Of a stretch of 64,000 nt of DNA, positions 13,801 to 21,378 are shown piece by piece. The position numbers were made by a program, and so were the translations under genes. The notes beneath the pieces are model-generated. The model had not been told where the DNA came from, did not search any database, and worked only from the letters and a program-made list of their open reading frames with translations. This DNA comes from Onthophagus taurus (taxonomy: Eukaryota; Arthropoda; Insecta; Coleoptera; Scarabaeidae): positions 42,415,501-42,479,500 of the forward strand of contig NC_091966.1 of the NCBI RefSeq assembly GCF_036711975.1, in the 5' to 3' direction. Each line of letters starts with the position of its first letter. The stretch's first letter is position 1.

Positions 13801-16800
13801 GATACAACACAAAGTTGTATTTTTTTAAATACAAACTATACTTGATTATGATGTTAATGAAAAGAGCATATTTTTAGCTTTCCAATGATGTATCGCATGT
13901 ATGGTGCATTTGCAATAAGCGTTAATTTTCAATTCCAAAATAGTAAGCGCTAAAGTTCAAAATTTTGATTATAGTAGGCGGGTTCGGACAGTAATTACTA
14001 CCTAATTGCTGTATGGTTTTGCACAAATATGACAGCAAGTTGGTCTTGTACCATTAAGCTAAGTGTCCACTTGCGAGAAATGCTCTCCAGAGAAGCTATC
14101 GAGAGTATATTTTCTGGTGGACACGCATCTGAGAGTAACTATCAGAGAGTCCCCACAAACTTTCGGAGAGTAAACACGTTGAGATTTGTACTCAAGTGGA
14201 CACGCCCAATTTATCTATCGTGAGAGTAACTGTCAAAAACCAAACAAGGTTCGAATTTTGCTGCGAGTAGCTGCGAGTTTTCTCAATATAACACGTTTAA
14301 AGATAACACCTAAAAGAAAATAGTCCCAAGAAGAAATATTTGAATTAATTGAAGTGTATGAAGAAAATTCAATTCTTTGGAATATCACATCTAATGAACA
14401 CAGAAATCGGGAAGCGAAGGATGCAATTTTAACAAGTATTGGACAGAAATTTAAACGGGATTTGTACCATTAGTAATAGTAACTTCTGACAACATAATTT
14501 GATGTTCTGACAGTAAAATTAAGTCTTCTGCTAAAAGTATTTGATTTTTAGTAGTAGTGTATAGTCTTCTGTAAGAAGGATGTGCTTCATTTGCAATATC
14601 TAGTTTTTCACTAGCAATACTTAGTCTTTTGCCAGCAATATATAGTCTTCTACCAACAGTATTTCGTCTTCTGGTAGTAGTGTGCAGTCTTCTGTAAGAA
14701 GAATCTGCTTCATTTGCAACATCTAGTCTTTCATTAGTAGTACTTAGTCTTCTGCCAGCAATATCTAGTCTCTTACAGCAATTGAGGCGTTTAAGTTTAT
14801 ATTTTCTAATAATTTTCCAAAATACTGCCAAACCACTATTAAGCTATCACGTGTACGACAATAAACTTATAGTTTGCATTTATAAGTGCCATTAAAGCAA
14901 TCGAGTTCACTTTTTTGTGAATCCAGTATGCCAAATAACTAATAATTTGACAACGAATGTTGATATTTGTTGACACCCAGCTCTAATCTACGCCAAAATC
15001 CAATCCAAATCCAATCTAATGATCAAAATGATTTCACCCAACAGCTTCTTTTTATTTTTTCAGTTTGTTTTTTTTTTTTTGCAATTTTGTTTACATTCAT
15101 GTTATGCACTGAAAGAAAATAAATTTTACTTTCCATAGCACGGACACATTTCACTAGTGGACACGGTCCTGAGAGAACTGTCTGAGAGGAAGCTCTCGGA
15201 AGTTTTATAGATGCTCTCGGAAAGCTAAAACAGTCTCAAGTGGACACAGAGTTGAAAGTAGATATCGAGAGTTACTTTCAGAAGTTTCTCTCAAGTGGAC
15301 ACCTAGCTTTATGCAGGATAAAGTTGGTTTTGTACCAACGATTAAAAACTTTGAATAGTTGATTTAAATTTCTCAGTGTCTTATCCCTGACTTTGTTCAC
15401 CAATAAAAATGATTTAGTAGATAAAGTTTGTTTATTAAAAATACAAGAAACGTATTAATTAATGAATAATTAAATATGAACAACAACTTCAGGAAGTAAA
15501 CAGTCACAGACTATGTCATCTTCTTCTACTAAACTTACTGGTTGTAAGGTTAGAACAGTTGGGTATCAATGAATGAAATCTTCGGTAGTATCTTACCAGT
15601 TTTCCCCAACCATGCGATTTAGAAGTTTTTTCATATTAGCAACCTTTTCTTTTGAAATTGGGTGAGATAGAGGAAGATTAGGGATCATAAACTGAGCAGT
15701 GGACTTTCCATTGAAACGATGTTTATATGGGATATGGAGCCTTATCTATCATTTTCAAAGAATCATTTTTTAATTTTATCGCTTTATGTATTTAAAAATA
15801 ATGAGGAATTTTTAAGCGGGAAACTCGTTTCGAAAAATTCATGAACGAAATGATCAGTAAACTCACGTTACTATAGTAACTAAGTGGCATTTAACGTTTT
15901 CCTCGCCTACTATAATTAAAATTTTGAATATTAATCTTTAATATTTTAGAATTAAAAAATAACGCTTATTTTCCCCAAATACACCATGCGTGCAATACAT
16001 CATTGGAAAGCTAAAAATATGCTCTTTTCAGTAAAACCATAATCTACTATAGTTTGTATTTAAAAAAATACAACTTTGTGTTGTATCTCAAAAATCATCA
16101 AATATTTTTAAAATTTTTCAACGGCAGTATATTCTACTTAAAAAGTGTCTTAAGAACGTATCAACCTCATTCCTCTAATTTCAAAAATAAACGAAATATG
16201 AGCATTTTTTGAAATTACGAAAATTTGACTTTTTGACTATAACTAAAAAACAAAAGAAGATAGAGGTTTGGTGTTTGCGGGATTGGGTTAGTCTCGAAAA
16301 AAGAGACCGGGACATGGCACCTACTTTTTTCGTATCTCTTATAGTTTCTGAGATAGCCTATAATAACACCCAAATTTGCCCACCCTGTACAGTGTGTTAA
16401 TTAAGTATCGTACCCGACGTCATCATTGCAAGTATGCAACCAATATCACAGTACTGGTATTGCAATACGCAAATCGTGTATTATAAAATAAATACTGTGA
16501 TATTGGTTGCATAGTTGCAATGATGACGTCGGGTTCGATAATTAATTAACACACTGTAGATGTAGAATGTAGTGGTTCTGGTTTATGTCTAGGCATCTTT
16601 CTGCCATGACATTGAGTGCAAACAGTCCTTTATGGAATCCAAATTATGTGTTGCTTTACATCCAGAGAGAAGCAGAACGAGCGACATTGCCAAATTGTTG
16701 CAACACACTTATCAATCAACCTCAATTTTTTTTGTTATGAAACTTAAATGCATAAGAATTCAACCAGAAACCAAAAAAATTTTTTTCTGAAAGTAAAAAA

Positions 16801-18421
16801 CAATTTAATTTAATTATTAAAGGTAATTGGATCCATAATTGATAAGATGAAAGAAACAAATCCTTTATTCTCAAATCTCTATCGAGAGTTATTTTACGGA
16901 GGAAGTTATTATGACGGATTAAAAATAAGTAAACCAGAAGAATACGATCTCGATTTACTTATGAGTATTCCAAAATATGCCAAACCGGAACTTTCGCCAT
17001 CCGATTTACACGGATTTGTTAAACTAAAATTAACAGAGTTGGAGAAATTTAAACAGCAACCAGAATATAAATCTTATTATACGTAAATTATTTAATATTC
17101 GTTCTTTACGATTAAAAACGTTTTTAATTACTTTTTCTTTTAGTGATTTGCCTAAACTTCTTGATGACGAAAATTATTTAGATACGGATCGCGTAAAAAA
17201 ATGGATGCATAGTGTAATAACAAAAACGATGAATAAATATGAAAAACGCGGAGATCAATACAAATTTATTTGCGAAACATCGCAATTCGAAAATACAACT
17301 TTTTACGTAATAAAAATTCAAAAATTTCAATTTAAATTAACATTTAAATTTTGTAATCGTTTCTAGATTAAGGTTGTAACGGGAGGACCCGCTTTTACTT
17401 TACAAATTAATAATGAAGATATGAAAATGGATGTTGATTTGGTTCCGTGTTTCGTTTTCGATAATAATTGGCCAATTCATTGTAATATTAAACCAAATTC
17501 AACATCTTCCGTAAGATTTTTATCATCAACGATTTTTTTTTTTAAATTAACATTTATATTTTAGCCAACATATTTTATTGTGCCAAAGAAACCTTACACT
17601 AACCCTAATGATGGTTTAATCGGCCGTTGTTGGAGAATGTCTTTTCAAATACAAGAAAGAGAATTAATTAGAAACAAACAATCGCTTAAACCAGCTTTGA
17701 AATTGTTAAAAAAACTTCGAGATCAATTAAATCACGTTTATATGTCTAGTTATTTTTTAAAAACTATTTTTTTATTAGAAATTGGTAATAATAAACGCGA
17801 CTCAACATTTTGGACTTCGCATGTTAGCACTACATTCATGGAGGTAACCTTTTAAAGTTTATCTTTAACATGTTACGTTTTTTTATTTTATAGATGTTGA
17901 AAGTGTATCATTCTTATTTAACTCAGAAAAGAATTCCTTACTATTGGGACGAAACCTACAACATGATCGGCCACATAAAACCTATAATCATAGAAAATTA
18001 CGCCAACAAAGTGGGAAATATTATTAAAAAAATCGATAACGGCGCTGCAGATCCGTTAAGCGTTGCTAAATTTTTTTGTAAATCACCTCTTTAATTGCGT
18101 ACTTTTAATTACGATTGAATCTTTTTAGTGGATCAACAAGAGATGAATCATTTAACAGAATATTTTTCTGCGTTTAAAGAAAAATCGCCAGAACGTGCTT
18201 TGAGTAAATCTGAAGTAAGCGAATTAAGTTTTCGTAATGACTCTGATGTTTTAAGATCAAACTCTACCAAAGAAAATGAAGTCGAAACCCAACAGCAATT
18301 AAAAGATATAAACGAAAAATTAAATGTAATGATTAAATTGCAACAATCACTAATGACTACGATGTGTGATTTAAGTGATAGGGTAAAATGTATTGAAATT
18401 AAAATAAATTCGACTGTTTAA
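1828..18421 (+). CDS. cGLR: cGAS-like receptor (cGLR), Mab-21-type nucleotidyltransferase, seven exons
   Basis: Exons read from GT/AG sites: 1828-1941, 16823-17082, 17144-17306, 17367-17510, 17565-17843, 17894-18077, 18129-18421. Phases agree throughout and sum to 478 residues. The catalytic fold is intact: GS at about residues 65-66 (GGSYYDGLK), first acidic pair in PEEYD (E78, D80), third Asp in MDVDLVPCF (D203), preceded by the family block GGPAFTL. The Mab-21 helical half follows (CWRMSFQ, SYFLKT). In insects this family senses dsRNA or related ligands in the cytosol and makes cyclic dinucleotides for STING. The actual ligand and product here are inferred, not shown. A vertebrate-type zinc ribbon is not visible. 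After about residue 382 comes an extra tail ending in a predicted coiled coil. Intron 1 is 14.9 kb and full of repeats; the others are 50-61 bp. Confidence 0.9.
2289..4446. repeat. family A tandem repeat array, locus 1, left part (about 4 copies)
   Basis: The phrase TATGATAACTAACTTC (TATAATAACTAAC in one copy) recurs at 2291, 2830, 3369 and 3908, giving a period of 539 bp. Copies are nearly identical. Each unit contains three diverged subunits holding GTCAACCTCAATTTTGACAT, GTCAACGTCAATTTTGACAT and GTCAATGTCATTTTGACAT, so short inverted pairs GTCAA...TTGAC lie inside every unit. A leader (about 2142-2288) is shared with loci at 18.7 and 45.8 kb. Confidence 0.9.
4716..5124. mobile_element. MITE, copy 1 (TACTCTGTTTTTAAACCAGG ends)
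   Basis: The terminal inverted repeats TACTCTGTTTTTAAACCAGG and their complement are flanked by TA on both sides. The copy is 409 bp with no coding potential. A second copy in the same orientation is at 6727-7125. Confidence 0.75.
5128..6202. repeat. segment bounded by 36-bp inverted repeats
   Basis: A left arm at about 5128-5166 (CATATATATACTATCTCCTA then ATCGCTGACT) is matched in inverse at about 6164-6202. The interior is AT-rich, with no recognisable protein. It may be a further nested element. Confidence 0.45.
6298..6720. repeat. 122-bp tandem repeat, about 3.5 copies
   Basis: GTAAGGTTAGTTTTGTTTAC recurs at about 6303, 6425 and 6546, with a last copy near 6669. Each unit contains the phrase AATTATAGCGTGAAG twice. 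Copies differ by only a few bases. Confidence 0.85.
6727..7125. mobile_element. MITE, copy 2 (TACTCTGTTTTTAAACCAGG ends)
   Basis: This copy has the same ends, order and flanking TA as 4716-5124 but is 10 bp shorter. The right TA is shared with the start of the next element at 7128. Confidence 0.75.
7128..7288. mobile_element. 161-bp palindromic MITE
   Basis: The arms GTAGCGCATGAATGTTTTAC and their inverse face each other across about 80 bp and continue inward through TCGATGTTATTTTTGTC. The element is flanked by TA on both sides. Confidence 0.75.
7578..8106. repeat. family A repeat, one unit right of the nested element
   Basis: The array resumes in phase immediately after the TA at 7576-7577 with TAACTAACTTCAGG. 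This unit carries more indels than the left copies, for example near 7741-7800. Confidence 0.8.
8107..8576. mobile_element. truncated mariner-like end
   Basis: The sequence starts CAGTGCGTTTCAAAAGTAAC right after a TA inside the repeat unit. No matching right end is found before the array resumes near 8577. Only noncoding AT-rich sequence remains. Confidence 0.45.
8577..9655. repeat. family A array, locus 1, right part (about 2 copies)
   Basis: The same 539-bp unit resumes, with one copy internally deleted around 9330-9360. The array ends at the trailer that is also found at 20.36 and 46.90 kb. Confidence 0.85.
9656..9870. repeat. family A trailer sequence
   Basis: It contains GACGTTTCAAACCGGAAGTG, then AATATGTCGAGTTTGGACTC, each of which recurs in the trailers near 20.4 and 46.9 kb. 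The trailer shows the repeat core in the orientation opposite to that in part of the unit. Confidence 0.7.
9871..10080 (-). mobile_element. Penelope-like terminal fragment
   Basis: It is closely similar to the arms of the palindrome at 60932-61720. Shared words include TTGCCGTGC and TGACGTTTCGGATGCCATGT. It carries a hammerhead-like motif at about 9927-9972 on the minus strand. Confidence 0.5.
9927..9972 (-). ncRNA. hammerhead-ribozyme-like motif (stem I imperfect)
   Basis: On the minus strand the core CTGAAGA is followed by a stem-loop and GAAACGTC, the order of a type I hammerhead with the very short stem III known from Penelope-like elements. Stem I pairs less well here than in the copy at 61603. 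Confidence 0.4.
10290..10935 (+). pseudogene. LINE fragment, endonuclease region
   Basis: The translation LRIYQLNIEGISFANYQHLS resembles the start of a LINE AP-endonuclease. A later frame holds PRSRWNFRKANLWDFSEEL, the type of sequence found between endonuclease and reverse transcriptase. Frames are broken by stops and shifts. Confidence 0.55.
11110..11390 (-). pseudogene. Tc1/mariner-like transposase helix-turn-helix fragment
   Basis: The minus strand reads PTIAKRVRDKYAKIPRGVRK followed by IAKELNISCESVHRTVK, which is the N-terminal DNA-binding part of a mariner-like transposase. The catalytic part is missing. Confidence 0.6.
11780..12420 (+). pseudogene. degenerate piggyBac-like remnant
   Basis: Broken frames contain VDLLDKLIQEYSCHRTTRKW, like the piggyBac block around the last catalytic Asp, and near 12310-12410 a Cys-rich end (KCDTCTKFEF...VICTHCK) like the C-terminal zinc-binding finger of that family. 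Stops and rearrangements interrupt it. The assignment rests on short motifs only. Confidence 0.4.
12534..12925. mobile_element. 392-bp TA-flanked element with inverted repeats
   Basis: The ends CAGGGTGTTCAGAAATTGGC and their inverse (one mismatch) lie between TA dinucleotides. They continue inward as GGATAATCTA. There is no coding capacity. Confidence 0.75.
12950..13495 (+). pseudogene. LINE reverse-transcriptase C-terminal fragment
   Basis: The reading ASKRLKVNFNNITLQHQDIS then HLGLSFKKHLESTFAKIRTR resembles the thumb and C-terminal part of Jockey-like LINE polymerases. The frame changes near 13290 and the fragment ends at the TA used by the next element. Confidence 0.6.
14312..14466 (+). 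pseudogene. MADF-domain relic inside Harbinger copy 1
   Basis: The translation EIFELIEVYEENSILWN and EHRNREAKDAILTSIGQKF fits a MADF/Myb-like DNA-binding domain, the accessory protein type carried by Harbinger elements. The start codon is lost and a TAG replaces the Trp codon present in the copy at 21261. Confidence 0.55.
14451..14831 (-). CDS. hypothetical heptad-repeat reading frame (126 aa) in Harbinger copy 1
   Basis: The frame encodes seven-residue repeats such as RRLDIAG, RRLSTTN, ERLDVAN and RRRNTVG, and overlaps the MADF relic on the other strand. The DNA unit is 21 bp, the same unit that is expanded at 21.4-24.4 kb. Because the subrepeat is partly palindromic (GTCTTCT...AGAAGAC), both strands read open over long stretches, so the frame may be a by-product of the repeat rather than a protein. 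No known family is recognised. Confidence 0.2.
   Translation of the reverse strand: MAVFWKIIRKYKLKRLNCCKRLDIAGRRLSTTNERLDVANEADSSYRRLHTTTRRRNTVGRRLYIAGKRLSIASEKLDIANEAHPSYRRLYTTTKNQILLAEDLILLSEHQIMLSEVTITNGTNPV
16390..16556. mobile_element. 167-bp palindromic MITE (CAGTGTGTTAATTA ends), copy 1
   Basis: The arms CAGTGTGTTAATTAA.TATCG, then CGACGTCATCATTGCAA, are inverted around a short centre. The element is flanked by TA, and its left TA is the right TA of the 13500-16387 element. Related copies are at 42438 (half) and 43917-44060. From 16559 to 16822 the intron holds nothing I can identify. Confidence 0.8.
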
Positions 18422-18507
18422 AATAGAAGTTAATTAAGTTATTTATAAAAGTGGCAACTATATTTGTATGTTATGACTTATTGAAATTACCATTTTTTTA
18501 GATTAAC

Positions 18508-18513
18508 AATAAA
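18508..18513 (+). terminator. polyadenylation signal of cGLR
   Basis: An AATAAA hexamer lies about 87 bases after the cGLR stop codon, a plausible distance. The 3' flank to about 18620 is AT-rich with nothing else recognised. Confidence 0.5.
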
Positions 18514-18623
18514 TTCTTCATTGTTCTTAATATTTTATTTATTTCATGAAAACCATTATGTTATTGTTGTCTATATGTTTAATATAACATTTTACATTAT
18601 TTAATAACATTTATTTTGTAAAA

Positions 18624-20640
18624 GTTGTAAAATGAAATTAAGGACGAAGTGTTACAAGTTTACAGGTAAAAATTTAAGAGCACTCTCTTTTAATAAAAGA
18701 AATATTAAGAAACTTGGGAAAAATTCCGGAATCAATGTGAGATGACCCAAAAAGCGCGTTAAAAATAAAAAGAAAGTGACTAACACTAGATTAACTTCAG
18801 TTATAAAACTTCTTTTATATGATAAATAACTTCAAGTTTAAAATGTCAACCTCAATTTTGTCATATTTGTAATCTTCATTAAAAATCCTTTAAAATGAGT
18901 ACAAACACGACATATTTATCTTCAATATTAATGGAGTTATGGTCAACTTCCGGTTAAAAATGTCAACGTCAATTTTGACATATTTGTAATCGTCGTGAAA
19001 AATCTTTTAAAATGATCCAAACATGATACATTTAATTCCAATATTACTCGAGATATAAGCAACTTCCGGTTTGAAATGTCAATGTCATTTTGACATATTC
19101 TTAATTTTTATAAAATGTCTTAATATTTGTCACAAAAACACAAATATAATAGAAAAAAAATCAAAAATTAAGGTTGGTATTAATATTTAAAAATTAAATT
19201 GCTATCTTCATTGTTGCCAACTTCGAGTTTAACGCTTTTTATTCTATTTTTTTTTTGTTTTTTGAGATAAGTGCGTCTTGTTTGGACTCATTTTAAAGGG
19301 TTTTTTAAATAAAGAATACATCATATAAGAACACCATGAAGTTGTGCACTTGTCTATTATATGATAACTAACTTCAGGTTTAAAATGTCAACCTCAATTT
19401 TGATATATTTGAAATCTTCATTAAAAATCGTTTAAAATGGGTACAAACACAACATATTTATCTTCTATATTAATGAAGTTATGGTCAACTTCCGGTTAAG
19501 AATGTCAACGTCAATTTTGACATATTTGTAATCGTCGTGAAAAATCTTTTAAAATGATCCAAACATGATACATTTAATTCCAATATTACTCGAGATATAA
19601 GCAACTTCCGGTTTGAAATGTCAATGTCATTTTGACATTTTTATAAAATGTCTTAATATTTGTCACAAAAACAAAAATATAATAAAAAAAAATCAAAAAT
19701 TAAGGTTGGTATTAATATTTAAAAATTAAATTGCTATCTACATTGTTGCTAACTTCGAGTTTAACGCTTATATTCTATTTTTTTTGTTTTTTGAGATAAG
19801 TGCGTCTTGTTTGGACTCATTTTAAAGTTTTTTTTAAATAAAGAATACATCATATAAGAACACCATGAAGTTGTGCACTTGTCTATTATATGATAACTAA
19901 CGTCAGATTTAAAATGTCAACCTCAATTTTGATATATCTGTAATCTTCATTAAAAATCCTTTAAAATGAGTACAAACACGACATATTTATCTTTAATATT
20001 AATAAAGTTATGATCAACTTCCGGTTAAGAATGTCAACGTCAATTTTGACATATTTGTAATCGTCGTGAAAAATCTTTTAAAATGATCCAAACATGATAC
20101 ATTTAATTCCAATATTACTCGAGATATAAGCAACTTCCGGTTTGAAATGTCAATGTCATTTTGACATATTCTTAATTTTTATAAAATGTCTTAATATTTG
20201 TCACAAAAACACAAATATAATAGAAAAAAAATCAAAAATTAAGGTTGGTATTAATATTTAAAAATTAAATTGCTATCTTCATTCGGTTTAATGTTTTTTA
20301 TTCTAACTTTTTTGTTTTTTGAGATAAGTGCGTCATCTTTGGACTCATTTTAAAGGTTTTTTAATGAAGATGGCAAATATGTCAAAATTGACGTTGACGT
20401 TTCAAACCGGAAGTGATTGTACTTCCATTAATATTAAAGTTAAATATGTCGAGTTTGGACTCATTTTAAAGGATTTTTTATGAAGTTGACAAATATGTCA
20501 AAATTAAAAGGTGAAAGTTCGAACTTTTTGGTTTTTTGGGATAAATGCGTCAAGTTTGGACTCACTTTAAAGGTTATTTTATGAAGATTACGAATATAAT
20601 AATAAAATTGACAACTGAAAGTTTTTTTCACGACTAAACC
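18624..20640. repeat. family A array, locus 2, with leader and trailer
   Basis: A leader (18624-18815, with AAATTAAGGACGAAGTGTTA) is followed by about three units marked by TATGATAA(C/A)TAAC, with a period of about 530-545 bp, then by the trailer (20361-20640). The leader and trailer are the same sequences seen near 44407/45721 and 46901. The unit at 20280 is cut short. Confidence 0.85.
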
Positions 20641-21018
20641 CGAATATTTCTAGTTCTCGTTCTAGTTTTAATTTAGTTAATCTATTTGTAGAGTCTCTAA
20701 AGATGGTCAAGGACCGAAACTAGTTAGACTGAAATTCTATATAAAATAAAAGACAAACTTTTAATTTTATACTAACATCCAGAAAACGACACTGGCACGA
20801 AATTGTAGGTTCATCTATCTTTTCTATTGTAGAATTTCTTGGTGTGAAAATCCTTCTTAAGAGACGTACGGCTAAACTCAAATGTTTCTAAGTCTAATGT
20901 TAGTTCTAGTGACACTGCATGTGTAAAACTAGAACTAACACTATACCTAGAACTATTTTTTTCTTTCTTTCGAAGTAATACGTAGAAGGTCTAAGGCATT
21001 GATCCCAAGCAGGCATTA
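20641..21018. other. intergenic stretch with dispersed TTAGTTCTAG motifs
   Basis: No gene is seen. Words such as CTAGAACTAACACTA and its inverse TTAGTTCTAGT occur here in both orientations (20899, 20927), and also at 6214, 44190, 47285, 60975 and 61690. They mark the edges of repeat-carrying elements. Confidence 0.5.
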
Positions 21019-21260
21019 AGCTAGGTGTCCATTTGCGAGAAATGCTCTCGAGAAAAGCTATTGAGAGTATTTTTTCTGGTGGACACGCATCTGAGAGTAA
21101 CTATAAGAGAGTCTCCACCAACTTTTGGAGAGTAAACAAGTTGAGACTTGTACTCAAGTGCACACGCACAGTTTATCTATCGTGAGAGTAACTGTCAAAA
21201 AAAAACAAAAACGGTTCAAATTTTGCTGCGAGTTTTCTCAATATAACACGTTTAAAGTTG

Positions 21261-21378
21261 ATGGCTAAAAGAAAATGGTCCCAAGAACAAAATATTTGAT
21301 TTGAATTAATTGAAGTTTATGAAGAAAATTCAGTTCTTTGGAATACCAAATCTAAAGAACATAGAAATCGGGAAGCGA
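21261..21378 (+). pseudogene. MADF-domain relic inside Harbinger copy 2
   Basis: It starts ATGGCTAAAAGAAAATGG (MAKRKWSQ), and the remainder corresponds to the MADF relic at 14312. A frameshift/stop occurs after about 12 codons and the reading breaks directly into the minisatellite at about 21378. Confidence 0.5.

Larger units (their letters stand above)
14057..15308. mobile_element. PIF/Harbinger-like element, copy 1
   Basis: The inverted ends AGCTAAGTGTCCACTTG and CAAGTGGACACCTAGCT lie between TTA trinucleotides (14054-14056, 15309-15311), the target duplication typical of PIF/Harbinger. Subterminal regions repeat GAGAGTAAC and its inverse. The interior holds a broken MADF-type sequence on the plus strand and a repetitive reading frame on the minus strand. 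No DDE transposase remains. Confidence 0.75.
13500..16387. mobile_element. long-inverted-repeat element carrying a nested Harbinger insertion
   Basis: The ends CAGGGTGGGCAAATTTGGGT and their inverse are flanked by TA. The arms (about 13500-13980 and 15890-16387) match over about 480 bp with few differences. Without the nested 14057-15308 element it would be about 1.6 kb. Between 15400 and 15760 the minus strand contains a degenerate coding-looking stretch that I cannot identify. Confidence 0.8.

Noticed and set aside
14451..14831. Heptad-repeat frame as a definite protein-coding gene
   Set aside because: The 21-bp subrepeat has partly palindromic words, so both strands read open by chance, and copies at 21-24 kb carry single-base indels. 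Kept only as a low-confidence hypothetical.
18078..18109. cGLR ending in exon 6 (read-through to FFCKSPL stop)
   Set aside because: A donor at 18078 and an acceptor at 18128 give a phase-matched exon 7 of 97 codons with a stop and polyadenylation signal. Read-through is kept only as a possible short isoform.
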